From an uncultured Schlesneria sp. (GTDB lineage: Bacteria; Planctomycetota; Planctomycetia; Planctomycetales; Planctomycetaceae): a stretch of 64,000 nt of DNA. A program made the translations under genes and the position numbers. Below are positions 1-9,092 of this stretch, piece by piece. The notes beneath the pieces were generated by a model that did not search any database, was not told the DNA's origin, and saw only the letters and a program-made list of their open reading frames with translations. How positions within the stretch are numbered: position 1 is the stretch's first letter; each line of letters opens with the position of its first letter. The stretch lies in assembly GCA_903871875.1 (NCBI GenBank), contig CAIQIR010000162.1:1-64000 (forward strand), in the 5' to 3' direction.

Positions 1-347
1 ATCGGTCACACAACCCTCAGAAGCAAGCCAATCGGTACAGATTCCGACACGGTGCATTGGTGCGGCGTTGAGAAAAACCGTTAAGTTAGCGTCGAGTTAG
101 TGAATTCCGGAAAAGGAACAAGCCCCTTTCTCCGAGTCCTGAAAATCCGGAACGATAGTTGGTTGAGACGGCAATTGTTTCAACGTTTCAGGGATTGGTG
201 AATCTTTTCGGCAGCTTGCTCAAGGAGGGGCGACCTCGATTGGGACCACATGTCGCAATCGACCGGCGCTGTGAAATCAACAAAAAACAATTGGGCCGAT
301 GGTCAGATTGACGCAGGTTCTTTTTGCGCGTTGGAGGAATGGTCGTT
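1..347. other. Non-coding leader at window edge
   Basis: I see no gene here. The stretch leads into the S53 peptidase gene. A GGAGG Shine-Dalgarno sequence lies at 333-337, 10 nt before the ATG at 348. No clear promoter or terminator could be assigned. Confidence 0.5.
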
Positions 348-2876
348 ATGAATTTGCCTCTCGTCCAATTGTTTGAACTGTTAGATCAGGTCCGGAGTCG
401 GCTGGCGCAAAAATCGTTTCGAGGGCGTCGAAATGGTCGCCCGAGGGCGTTTCAATTTAAAGCAGCTGCAGCACAGATCGAACTTTTGGAACAGCGGGCA
501 CTCCTGTCAGCGGCCAGCGTCCTGAATACCACCTATGCCGAACCGACAGTCGATTTAGCGAAACCGGCGGCCACATCCGGACCGACAGGCTATTCACCGA
601 GCCAGATTCAAACCGCCTATGGCTTTAACCAAGTCTCGCTACAAAGCGGCGCCAATGGTACAGGTCAAACGATTGCGATTGTCGACGCCTATAACGACCC
701 GACAATTCAGAGCGACCTTCAGGCCTTTGACAAAGCATATGGTCTAGCCAACCCATCCAGCCTGACCGTGATGTCTCAAACCGGCAGCACCACCAGCCTT
801 CCGGCACCTGATTCGACCAAAGGTTGGGAGTTGGAAGAAGCTTTGGACGTCGAATGGGCTCACGCCCTGGCGCCGGGTGCGAAGATCGTACTGGTCGAAG
901 CCAATAGTTCCAGCTATGCCGATCTGCTCACCGCGGTGAACACGGCGGAACATCTGTCGGGCGTTTCCGTTGTCTCCATGAGTTGGGGTGGCTCGGAATT
1001 CTCATCCGAATCATCGTACGACTCTTATTTCACGACACCCAGTGGGCACCAAGGCGTGACTTTTGTGGCGTCGACCGGTGACAACGCAGCACCTGGTGGA
1101 TTCCCGGCATACTCCCCAAATGTCCTGGCGGTGGGGGGAACGACACTGACAATCTCTTCGTCAGGCAGCTACATCTCCGAATCGGCGTGGGCCAACAGTG
1201 GAGGGGGCATTAGTCAGTATGAATCACAGCCGTCCTACCAAACCGGAACCGTGACGCAAACGACCACCAAACGCGCGATTCCCGATGTGTCGTTCGATGC
1301 TAACCCCAATACGGGTGTCGCCGTCTATGACTCGTACACCAACGGCACGACCAATCCTTGGTCGCAGGTCGGTGGAACCAGTCTGTCAGCCCCCTCGTGG
1401 GCTGCGATCGTTTCGATCGTCAATCAAGCACGAGTCCAGAACGGTCAGGGAACGCTTGACGGTGCCACGCAAACACTCCCCATGCTGTATCAGTTGGACA
1501 AGACGACTCCCTCTGCATTCCATGACATTACCACCGGCAGCAATGGTTACTCCGCTGGCACCGGCTATGACCTTGTCACAGGACTTGGCAGTCCGGTCGT
1601 CAACGTCCTGGTCTCCAGTCTGTCGGGAACGTCGACTCCCACCTCGACCTCTCATCTTGCATTCCAGCAGTCACCGAGTACCGGAACGGCAGGACAATTG
1701 CTGGGCACGATTAAGGTCGCCGTAGAAAATCAAAGTGGTCAGGTTGTCACAACAGACAATTCCACGATCACACTATCAATCGCCAGTGGAGCCGGTGGTT
1801 TCGCAAACACCAGCACAGTCAGTGTCCAGGCGGTCAACGGTGTGGCCACATTCACCAATCTATTACTGGACACTTCAGGCAACTACACGATCAGCGCCAG
1901 CGATGGCAGCCTGACGGGGGCAACGTCATCGAACATCACGATCAGCGCCGCGCAAGCAGCCAAAGTCGTCTTCCAGCAAAGCCCGACAACAGGCACTGTC
2001 AGCCAGGCACTGTCCACGGTGACGGTGGCCATCGAAGATCAGTTCGGTAATATCGTGACGAGCAACTCCTCGGTCGTGACGATCTCGGTCGCAAGTGGCC
2101 CTGGCAACTTCACTTCCGGCAGCACTTTAAGTGTGGCCGCGGTGAATGGAATTGCAACGTTCAATAACCTGGTTCTGGCCACCGCTGGTAGCTATACGCT
2201 GAAAGTCAGTGACGGCAGTCTGACGACCGCGACAACAGGCAGCCTGACGGTGGGGGCCGGTTTGGCCGCTCCCCAGAACGTGTCATTAGTCGCACTGAAC
2301 ACAACCACGGCCCAGCTCAGTTGGAACGCCGTGTCGGGAACCCAAGGTTACCGCGTTTACGAAATCATCGGTTCACAAGCCTACTTGCTGGGAACAGTCA
2401 GCTCTTCGACGACTTCGGTCCAGATTAATGGGCTGACACCGGGCGCAACCTTCTCGTTCAAGGTCGAAGCCTATAGTGGTGCGACCGTCGCGGATTCTCA
2501 AGTTGTCTCCGTAACCATGCCGTCGACGTCATCGAGTAGTCTCACCGTTACGGCGACGGTTCTGTCGGCAACCAGCGTCCAATTGAGTTGGAATCCCATT
2601 TCGGGAGCACAAGGCTATCGAATTTATGTCGAAATCGGGTCAACGCAGTACTTGCTGGGCAGCGTTTCCTCCGCCATGACAAGTGTGACCATTTATGGTC
2701 TCGTCCCGGGCACGACGTATCAATTCCTGATCCAAGCCTACCACGGATCGACCGTCCAGAACTCGAATTGGGTTGCGGTGAATTCGAGTTCTGCGATCCG
2801 CAAGAATGATGCACTGCCGCCAGGGGCAGCAGCAGAATCCAGTAACCACAATGATCGTTGGCACAGCGGCTTTTAG
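348..2876 (+). CDS. Secreted S53 (sedolisin/kumamolisin-type) serine peptidase with Ig-like and Fn3 repeats
   Basis: Predicted exported acid-type serine-carboxyl peptidase of 842 aa. The S53 domain spans roughly residues 70-425. The Glu/Asp pair sits in WELEEALDVEWAH (E163, D167), the oxyanion Asp in STGDN (D245), and the nucleophile in GGTSLSAPSW (S345). A Ca-site-like segment follows (FHDITTG...GTGYDLVTGLGSP). Two tandem Ig-like repeats (about 434-535 and 536-638) and two fibronectin-III repeats (about 640-725 and 729-825) complete the protein. There is no classical signal peptide. Instead a basic N-terminus carries LLEQRALLSA, a variant of the planctomycete LEPR-XLL motif. No propeptide of the usual length precedes the domain. 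ATG 348 was chosen for its GGAGG at 10 nt; ATG 339 sits too close to it and a TTG at 324 is also in frame. A role in degrading external protein is inference. Confidence 0.88.
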   Translation: MNLPLVQLFELLDQVRSRLAQKSFRGRRNGRPRAFQFKAAAAQIELLEQRALLSAASVLNTTYAEPTVDLAKPAATSGPTGYSPSQIQTAYGFNQVSLQSGANGTGQTIAIVDAYNDPTIQSDLQAFDKAYGLANPSSLTVMSQTGSTTSLPAPDSTKGWELEEALDVEWAHALAPGAKIVLVEANSSSYADLLTAVNTAEHLSGVSVVSMSWGGSEFSSESSYDSYFTTPSGHQGVTFVASTGDNAAPGGFPAYSPNVLAVGGTTLTISSSGSYISESAWANSGGGISQYESQPSYQTGTVTQTTTKRAIPDVSFDANPNTGVAVYDSYTNGTTNPWSQVGGTSLSAPSWAAIVSIVNQARVQNGQGTLDGATQTLPMLYQLDKTTPSAFHDITTGSNGYSAGTGYDLVTGLGSPVVNVLVSSLSGTSTPTSTSHLAFQQSPSTGTAGQLLGTIKVAVENQSGQVVTTDNSTITLSIASGAGGFANTSTVSVQAVNGVATFTNLLLDTSGNYTISASDGSLTGATSSNITISAAQAAKVVFQQSPTTGTVSQALSTVTVAIEDQFGNIVTSNSSVVTISVASGPGNFTSGSTLSVAAVNGIATFNNLVLATAGSYTLKVSDGSLTTATTGSLTVGAGLAAPQNVSLVALNTTTAQLSWNAVSGTQGYRVYEIIGSQAYLLGTVSSSTTSVQINGLTPGATFSFKVEAYSGATVADSQVVSVTMPSTSSSSLTVTATVLSATSVQLSWNPISGAQGYRIYVEIGSTQYLLGSVSSAMTSVTIYGLVPGTTYQFLIQAYHGSTVQNSNWVAVNSSSAIRKNDALPPGAAAESSNHNDRWHSGF

Positions 2877-2902
2877 TGTGATGGCGACGGACGATTGCGT
2901 CG

Positions 2903-4108
2903 TCACCCTGGCGTGGCGCTCTTAAAGCGCGTGTTAAGGCAATTGGCGACCAATTGCGGAATCGCTGGCGATAATCTTGCCATATGAAATGCCAGGTTCG
3001 CCACCCAGGGATTGTGCAACGCCACGGCCAACCCTCGACAAACCCATTGTCGATTGGCTACTTGCCGGCGGTAGCACGTGTTCCACGCGATCGACATCGC
3101 AGGATCCCACACTCTCTGCGACCCCAGCAAAATGTCCGCCACTTGGATCGCGGCCAGCACCGCATGGCCAACGCCTTCCCCCGTGAAGGGTTCAACGTAG
3201 CCTGCGGCATCGCCAACGATCACGACGCGTTCTCCGGCCACAGTTTGACTACGTCGGGTCAATGGCCCAGTTCCTTGCCAGCTCATCTCACCGGTCTTCA
3301 TGGGAGCACTCACACCAGCCAGGTCGAAGACCTGTGAGACGAACGCTTCTGGAGTTCCATGGCGTTTTAACTCATCGGGTGATACGGCAGCGGCGAGGTT
3401 CACCGTATCGTGATCGATCCGAACAGTACCAACGTAACCGGAGGGAGCGATCAGCATGCGAACCTGGCCAATCGGATATTGATCATCCCGCACAGGAAAG
3501 TTGGAATGCAGCCCGATCCAGGAATTCGATGCCGTCTTGACGAAGAATTCTGACGTTCGCTGCAAACTCCTACGAGCCAAACCGTCGGCAATCACGATGA
3601 CTCGTCCGTGCAGTCGCACCGATGAAGTCCCGGTTGCTTCCAATTGCACTTCGCGAAAGCCGTCTGAGTCGTCAGCTCTCAAGGGATCAACAGGCCCTTG
3701 AGACGGAACAAGAATGCCAGTCGTGCCATCTAAAAAGCTGACGCCGGACTGAACGGCCGCACGAACTAACGCCAAGTCGAGCGTAACGCGAGAAACCGCA
3801 ATCCCTCCGCTCGCCGCAATACCAACTGTCCGGCCACACCAATTCAGAACATATTCGCGGATTGGCAAAGCCGGCAGATCATCGATCAACGCTTGCAGTC
3901 CGACTCGTGACAGGACGGACAGAGCCAATTCATTGATGCAACCGCCACAAACCTTATCTCGAGGGAATTTCTTGGCGTCCAGCAGAATGACACGGCGCCC
4001 GCCAACCGCCAGTTGCCGTGCTGTTAAGGCACCGGCCGGCCCACTTCCAATGACCACGGCATCCCAAATCGATTCAGCCGCTTGTTCGGCCGTAATGGTT
4101 GATTCCAT
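2903..4108 (-). CDS. FAD-dependent oxidoreductase, geranylgeranyl-reductase family
   Basis: Flavoprotein of 401 aa that probably reduces or hydroxylates a lipid or polyketide substrate. The N-terminal Rossmann dinucleotide fold shows VVIGSGPAGALTARQ (about residues 17-31), followed by a KVCGGC segment like the RDKxCGG motif of geranylgeranyl reductases. The second FAD motif is VVIVGDAAGYVEPFTGEG near residue 300. ATG 4108 lies 2 nt after the stop of the methyltransferase gene, so the two are almost certainly co-transcribed and translationally coupled. A longer upstream reading frame exists but would overlap the methyltransferase and lacks homology-like content. In other planctomycetes this enzyme pair commonly follows a type III polyketide synthase; none is present in this window. 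Substrate unknown. Confidence 0.85.
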   Translation of the reverse strand: MESTITAEQAAESIWDAVVIGSGPAGALTARQLAVGGRRVILLDAKKFPRDKVCGGCINELALSVLSRVGLQALIDDLPALPIREYVLNWCGRTVGIAASGGIAVSRVTLDLALVRAAVQSGVSFLDGTTGILVPSQGPVDPLRADDSDGFREVQLEATGTSSVRLHGRVIVIADGLARRSLQRTSEFFVKTASNSWIGLHSNFPVRDDQYPIGQVRMLIAPSGYVGTVRIDHDTVNLAAAVSPDELKRHGTPEAFVSQVFDLAGVSAPMKTGEMSWQGTGPLTRRSQTVAGERVVIVGDAAGYVEPFTGEGVGHAVLAAIQVADILLGSQRVWDPAMSIAWNTCYRRQVANRQWVCRGLAVALHNPWVANLAFHMARLSPAIPQLVANCLNTRFKSATPG

Positions 4109-4110
4109 GA

Positions 4111-4815
4111 TCAGGATCGATCCCACCGCAGCAAAAACCGTAGCGGCCAATGTCGGGAAAAGCGGGGGTTCGTGCAGCCGGCGTGTGTCGCCAGTTCCAA
4201 CACTTCCTGCTTGGTGAAGGCCCCTGCGACAGAACGCGGACCATCGACGCGGCAGATGTACGAACGCGTCAACAAGTGGCACCCCAACCAGGTTAACGCA
4301 TATCCCCAGCGTGTCCGCCACAAGTCGTTCGCCAGAACGGTTCGCACGGTGACTTCACTCATTCTTCGCAAGAGTTGGATGGCGTCGCACTCGGTTAAGT
4401 GATGCAGAAACAACGAACACATCACCACATCAAAACCACGAGGCAGTTCGTCCGCGAGGACATCTTTCACTTCGAATGTCGCGGTGACTCCGTTCCGCCG
4501 GGCCAAATCCCGGGCCAATTGCACCGCTAACGAACTACGATCAAAACCAACCCACTCCATTTTCAAGCCCGCCCGACGCGACCAGCGATCGAGTCGACAA
4601 ATCATGTCCCCGCCGCCGCAGGCCAAGTCCAGGACTCGCAGGGGACGTGCAGGCGTTTCCACCGCCAGTTCGCGCAAGGTCGGCCAGACAATGAGGCTGC
4701 TCAGACTGATCGCGTTGAGTCGCCCCAAGGATCGCAATGCCTGCTTGTGGGCGATCACATCCACATCAAGCGAATCCATCAATTCCGATTGGTGTAATCG
4801 ATGGGCAAGGCTCAT
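4111..4815 (-). CDS. Class I SAM-dependent methyltransferase
   Basis: Soluble methyltransferase of 234 aa. SAM motif I is VLDLACGGGDMICRL (about residues 61-75). An acidic strand-2 end follows in WVGFDRSS, motif II lies around FEVKDVLADELP, and a post-motif reads FDVVMCSLFLHHL, as in the Methyltransf_11/25 group that acts on small molecules. It lies 2 nt upstream of the FAD reductase and forms a two-gene operon with it. ATG 4815 is preceded by GAGG at about 10 nt; GTG 4821 and TTG 4836 are alternatives. The pairing suggests methylation of a polyketide- or quinone-like product that the flavoprotein then modifies, which is inference from context. Confidence 0.82.
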   Translation of the reverse strand: MSLAHRLHQSELMDSLDVDVIAHKQALRSLGRLNAISLSSLIVWPTLRELAVETPARPLRVLDLACGGGDMICRLDRWSRRAGLKMEWVGFDRSSLAVQLARDLARRNGVTATFEVKDVLADELPRGFDVVMCSLFLHHLTECDAIQLLRRMSEVTVRTVLANDLWRTRWGYALTWLGCHLLTRSYICRVDGPRSVAGAFTKQEVLELATHAGCTNPRFSRHWPLRFLLRWDRS

Positions 4816-5215
4816 TGACACTAAACCTCGCTGCAAAAAGCCGTTGCAAGCTCATTCCATTGCCACCGCCGCAATCGAAATCGCCGCACGGCAATAGAAG
4901 TCTCGGTATTGGCACGACAACAACCCTTGCTCAGCACCGTGAGAGGCCAGCCGTCGTCTTTGCCATTTCACCTGACGCCAACCATGATAGCGTTGATTGG
5001 ACGCCAGAGACACATCGCGACGAAAACGGCTTTTCCTACGAAAGCGTCAGAATCCCGATGCTGGGATAGTCAAACCAAATCTGATTCGCTACTCGTGTCT
5101 TGTCGCTGTGAGTTGAAGGACGTATCCTTTTGGTGGTCGATCGAACTCTCGACTGAGACTAAGGGATGAGCAACGCTCGAAGCAATGACCGATCGAGATG
5201 AGTGAAGGGAATGAG
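4816..5215. other. Divergent intergenic region
   Basis: This stretch separates the minus-strand methyltransferase operon from the plus-strand S41 peptidase and must hold both promoters. Small open frames here show no recognisable protein content. An AAGGGA Shine-Dalgarno sequence for the peptidase lies at 5205-5210. No gene for a type III polyketide synthase is present. Confidence 0.5.
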
Positions 5216-6706
5216 ATGATCTATTGGCGGCGAATGTGGGTGGTGATTCTATCGGTTGCGGTGTCCGGCGGATTGGTTGTCAACTCAGCCCGCGCCGCCA
5301 GCGAAGACGAATACTACGAATTGATGAAAGTCTTCGTAGACACCTTCGAACAAATCGACCGCAATTACGTGACCCAGGTCGATCGCCGTGAACTGATGGA
5401 AGCGGCGATGCGCGGCATGTTGTTGAAGCTCGATCCGTATTCGTCGTACATCGAAAATAAGGAACTGCGCAGCTTCAACGAGCACGTCGATCAGGAATTC
5501 GGTGGCATTGGCATTCAGGTCGGTATTGAAGAACGTTCGCACCAATTAACCGTGATGACACCACTGCCCGATACTCCTGCTTATAAAGCCGGAGTACTCG
5601 CCGGTGATCGAATCCTCGAAATCGATGACAAACTGACTGCCGAATTTCCGGAAGGTCGCGAGCTGGAATCCGCCGTGTCACTGATGCGCGGCAAGCCAGG
5701 GGCGATCGTCAAAATCAAGTTGCAGCATCTGGGGTCAGAAAAACCGGAAACCATTGAAATCGCTCGGGCCGTCATCAAGACAGCAACCGTTCAAGGAGAT
5801 CACTACAACGCGAAGGGCGAGTGGTCTTACATGATCGATGAACAGGAGAAGATTGGCTACATCCGCTTGACCAGCTTCGGTCGCAATAGTGCCGAAGAAG
5901 TTCATGATGTGCTGATCAAACTGCAAAAAGAAGGAATGCGAGGCTTGATCCTCGATATGCGGTTCAATCCGGGGGGCTTGCTGACGGCGGCGACCGCTAT
6001 TGCCGACTTCTTTATTTCCAGCGGGGTGATTGTCAGCACCAAGGGACGCAATACCGAAGAACATGTGGTCAAAGCCAAAAAAGCGGGGACTTTTAGCGGC
6101 TTTCCGATGGTTGTGCTGGTCAACCGGTACAGCGCTTCGGCCAGTGAAATCGTCAGTGCCTGCCTGCAAGACCACAAACGGGCGATCATCATCGGTGAAC
6201 GCACTTGGGGCAAAGGCAGCGTCCAAAACGTCATCGAACTGGAAGGAGGGAAAAGTGCCCTCAAGCTAACGACGGCCAGCTACCATCGCCCCAGTGGAAA
6301 AAACATTCATCGCTTCCCTAAAGCGGCCGAAAGCGATGAGTGGGGCGTCATGCCCGACGAAGGTTACAACCTGAAGATGACCGACACCGAACTCGCCGAT
6401 TTGTTTAAATCTCGAGCGACACGCGAGATCATCACTGCGGATGGCTCGGTCCCCAAATCGGATTTTGTTGACAAGCAGATGGATGCCGCCCTCACGGTCA
6501 TCAAAAAGCAGTTGGCCGAAGGCAAAACGATCGTTGAACAACCTGTGGACAGAGCGCCGGAAAAGTCCGGTGATGACGGAAAAAAAGCCGACGAAAAGAA
6601 ATCGGATGGTACCTCGATGATCCTTCCCGCATCGCGTCGCTCGTTTGTCGACGCAATCCTCGAATTCTGGCAAGTTCAGCCCGGACGACGAACTCTGCTC
6701 ATTTGA
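5216..6706 (+). CDS. S41 family carboxyl-terminal processing peptidase (CtpA-like) with PDZ domain
   Basis: Predicted periplasmic tail-specific protease of 496 aa. It starts with a signal peptide (MIYWRRMWVVIL...NSARA). A helical region comes next, then a PDZ domain at about 95-170 (GGIGIQV...AGVLAGDRILEID), then the S41 core. The Ser-Lys dyad is visible: S308 in NRYSASASEIV and K333 in GERTWGKGSVQ, with D319 in CLQDHKRA, which matches E. coli Tsp S430/K455/D441. ATG 5216 is preferred over ATG 5198 because AAGGGA lies 5 nt upstream and the signal peptide then begins at residue 1. The C-terminal tail is Lys/Glu/Asp-rich and low in complexity. The next gene begins 16 nt after the stop, which suggests an operon. 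Confidence 0.93.
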   Translation: MIYWRRMWVVILSVAVSGGLVVNSARAASEDEYYELMKVFVDTFEQIDRNYVTQVDRRELMEAAMRGMLLKLDPYSSYIENKELRSFNEHVDQEFGGIGIQVGIEERSHQLTVMTPLPDTPAYKAGVLAGDRILEIDDKLTAEFPEGRELESAVSLMRGKPGAIVKIKLQHLGSEKPETIEIARAVIKTATVQGDHYNAKGEWSYMIDEQEKIGYIRLTSFGRNSAEEVHDVLIKLQKEGMRGLILDMRFNPGGLLTAATAIADFFISSGVIVSTKGRNTEEHVVKAKKAGTFSGFPMVVLVNRYSASASEIVSACLQDHKRAIIIGERTWGKGSVQNVIELEGGKSALKLTTASYHRPSGKNIHRFPKAAESDEWGVMPDEGYNLKMTDTELADLFKSRATREIITADGSVPKSDFVDKQMDAALTVIKKQLAEGKTIVEQPVDRAPEKSGDDGKKADEKKSDGTSMILPASRRSFVDAILEFWQVQPGRRTLLI

Positions 6707-6722
6707 TTCGGCACGGTATCGC

Positions 6723-7637
6723 ATGGCTTTGACCGGCAAGACGACACCGATCGATGATCCGACGGCTTTAGCCCAATTCGGAGGGTTGGAAGTCGTGGCC
6801 AAGATGCTCGTCGAAGGCTACATGATCGGACAACACAAAAGTCCGTTCAAAGGTTCGAGCGTCGAATTTGTCGAACATCGCCAGTACTACCCCGGCGACG
6901 AGATTCGACATATCGACTGGCGCGCCTACGGCAAAACAGGTCATTACTACGTCAAAGAATACGAAGAAGAGACCAACCTGCGTGCCTACTTGCTGGTCGA
7001 TTGTTCCGGCAGTATGGGGTTTCACGGAAAAACCCTCAGCAAATTCCACTATGCCCGACAACTCGCGGCGGCCTTGGCCTATCTGCTGCTGAGTCAACGC
7101 GATGGCGTAGGATTGATGACATTCGACACCAAAGTCGTCGATCGTTGCGAACCGTCGACGAATCGCCTGACGTTCAGCCAGATCGCCAGACTGCTGCAAG
7201 CCCGGCGTCCCGGTCAGGAAAGTCGATTGGCAGATGTCCTGAAAAGCATTCTTCCCCTGCTGAAACGTCGCAGCCTGCTGATAATTCTGACCGACGGATT
7301 TGATGAACTCGAACCATTGGCCGCGGCTTTGAAACAACTTCGCATTGCCCGGCACGAAGTGGTGCTGATCCAGATCACCGCCCCGGAAGAAGAAGAGTTT
7401 CCCTTCAAACGGCCAACGCAATTTCGCAGCCTGGAGAGATCGGGATACGAAATCCTGGCTGACCCGCATCGGTTGCGGGAACTTTACTTGGCTCGCTTTC
7501 AGGCGTTCCGTGAGGGCCTGATCAAACACTGCGGTTCAGCCGGAATCGATTACCTGTCGCTGACGACCGATCAACCTTATCATAAAGCGCTGGGAGAATT
7601 CCTGAGTACGAGGATTCAACAAATACGACAACGCTAA
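6723..7637 (+). CDS. DUF58 domain-containing protein with vWA-type MIDAS
   Basis: Protein of 304 aa. The DUF58 signature is visible as a HRQYYPGDEIRHIDWRAYG segment at about residues 50-68. A von Willebrand-A-like fold follows, with a MIDAS motif VDCSGSMG (D93, S95, S97) and a downstream LIILTDGFDE. DUF58 proteins usually sit beside MoxR AAA+ ATPases and transglutaminase-like membrane proteins and are thought to act as metal-dependent adaptors. Here neither partner is adjacent. ATG 6723 was chosen because earlier in-frame starts lie inside the preceding peptidase gene and add no DUF58-like sequence. Exact role unknown; probably co-transcribed with the S41 peptidase. Confidence 0.88.
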   Translation: MALTGKTTPIDDPTALAQFGGLEVVAKMLVEGYMIGQHKSPFKGSSVEFVEHRQYYPGDEIRHIDWRAYGKTGHYYVKEYEEETNLRAYLLVDCSGSMGFHGKTLSKFHYARQLAAALAYLLLSQRDGVGLMTFDTKVVDRCEPSTNRLTFSQIARLLQARRPGQESRLADVLKSILPLLKRRSLLIILTDGFDELEPLAAALKQLRIARHEVVLIQITAPEEEEFPFKRPTQFRSLERSGYEILADPHRLRELYLARFQAFREGLIKHCGSAGIDYLSLTTDQPYHKALGEFLSTRIQQIRQR

Positions 7638-7779
7638 CTCACCTGTTCGCCCAGCGTCGAATGTCGCCCTGCAACAAACATCGGTTTTTCGTAAGATTTC
7701 GCTGGCGATGGCCCCGCAACGCTATGATAACCTGATCCGCGCCCCGCGGGTTAAGGGACTGAATTAAGAAAGGTCGATC

Positions 7780-8913
7780 ATGCCCCGAGTACTGCCCATT
7801 CTGTCACTGTTCCTGTTGTCGGGAGTGATGCTGTGTTTGGGAACCGAATTGGCCGCGCAAACGGTAGGTCCCCAAGCTGACCAATTGGCGAAGTCACAAC
7901 TTCGCGGCGTCAATTTTTTGAAAACGACCCAAGCGAACGATGGCAGCTGGACGTCGCCAGAAGCTCCGGGGATCTCCGGACTGGTCACGTTCTCTCTCTT
8001 GCAAGCGGGCCTTCCCGCCAGCGACCCAGTGGTCGACAAGGCACTCAAACATCTCGAAACGTTTGTTCAGCCTGACGGAGGCATTTATTTCCCCAAGAGC
8101 TATCACAGCAACTACGAAACTGCCATCTGCCTGCTCGCCTTTAACGCCGCGAACCAACAAGGAAAGTACGATCGATTGATCAAGCAAGCCGATCGGTATC
8201 TACGGAAGCTGCAATGGGACGACAGCGAACAGTGCGATCAATCCGATCCGAAATACGGCGGGGCTGGATATGGCCGAACCGGCGACCGTCCCGATTTGTC
8301 AAACACCACATTTTTTCTGGATGCTCTGCAGGCCGCAGGAGCCACGAAAGACGACCCGGCAGTTCAAAAGGCATTGGTCTTTCTCTCGCGATGCCAGAAT
8401 CTGGAATCCGAATACAACACCACGGCATTCCCGTCCAAAGTAAACGACGGCGGTTTTTATTACACCCCGGCGGCTGGCGGAAACTCACAAGCGGGCAACA
8501 CGGAAAACGGCGGTCTGCGGTCCTACGCCAGCATGACCTACGCCGGATTGAAGAGCATGATCTTCGCGGGATTGACGCCCGACGACAAACGGGTCAAATC
8601 CGCGTTAAGCTGGATCAACAAACATTACACCGTCGAAGAAAACCCAGGATTGGGAGAGCAGGGACTGTATTACTACTTCCAAGTCTTCGCAAAATCGCTC
8701 GCCACGCTGAATTTGGATTACGCGACTGACGAGCAGGGGAAACAGCACGACTGGCGCAAAGAACTGGCCGAACATCTCTTTCATCTACAGCAAGAGAATG
8801 GAGCCTGGCTGAACAAAAACAGCCGCTGGTACGAAGGCGATCCCAATTTGTCGACCGCCTACGTATTGATGGCCATGAAACACTGCGAGCCTAAACCGGT
8901 CAACACAAAGTGA
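7780..8913 (+). CDS. Exported prenyltransferase/squalene-oxidase repeat protein
   Basis: Protein of 377 aa with a Sec signal peptide (MPRVLPILSLFLLSG...LAAQ). The rest consists of alpha/alpha-barrel repeats of the squalene-hopene-cyclase/prenyltransferase type. Several QW-like units are visible, such as QANDGSWTSPEAP, QPDGGIYFP, DPKYGGAGYG and QENGAWLNKN. The DXDD motif of true class II terpene cyclases is not seen and the protein is about half the length of hopene cyclases. It is therefore more likely a secreted repeat-barrel protein than a cyclase. Such proteins are frequent in planctomycetes and their function is unknown. A hairpin terminator follows the stop. Confidence 0.82.
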   Translation: MPRVLPILSLFLLSGVMLCLGTELAAQTVGPQADQLAKSQLRGVNFLKTTQANDGSWTSPEAPGISGLVTFSLLQAGLPASDPVVDKALKHLETFVQPDGGIYFPKSYHSNYETAICLLAFNAANQQGKYDRLIKQADRYLRKLQWDDSEQCDQSDPKYGGAGYGRTGDRPDLSNTTFFLDALQAAGATKDDPAVQKALVFLSRCQNLESEYNTTAFPSKVNDGGFYYTPAAGGNSQAGNTENGGLRSYASMTYAGLKSMIFAGLTPDDKRVKSALSWINKHYTVEENPGLGEQGLYYYFQVFAKSLATLNLDYATDEQGKQHDWRKELAEHLFHLQQENGAWLNKNSRWYEGDPNLSTAYVLMAMKHCEPKPVNTK

Positions 8914-8949
8914 CCTGACCGTTGGTGTTGTGACGAAAGAGCCCCCGAA

Positions 8950-8982
8950 GAATGCCGCTTCATCTTCGAAGTGGCATTCTTT
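8950..8982 (+). terminator. Rho-independent terminator after squalene-cyclase-like gene
   Basis: An inverted repeat of 12 nt per arm (8950-8961 with 8968-8979, one G-T pair, loop of 6) is followed by TTTA. It lies 37 nt after the stop at 8913. Confidence 0.65.
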
Positions 8983-9092
8983 ACCCTCGTGGAAAATCGT
9001 GCATAGCAGGCCGCCGTCCCAAGTTTAACGCGGTGAATTCCGAGTTCTTCCCTGAAGGAGCTGACAGATCAGCCGCCTGAAGGGGCCCAAGG

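Noticed and set aside
4909-5169. 86-codon frame in the region upstream of the S41 peptidase
   Set aside because: No ribosome binding site, no domain, atypical composition.
6768-7529. Minus-strand frame of 253 codons inside the DUF58 gene
   Set aside because: The plus strand has clear DUF58 and MIDAS motifs; the antisense frame has none.
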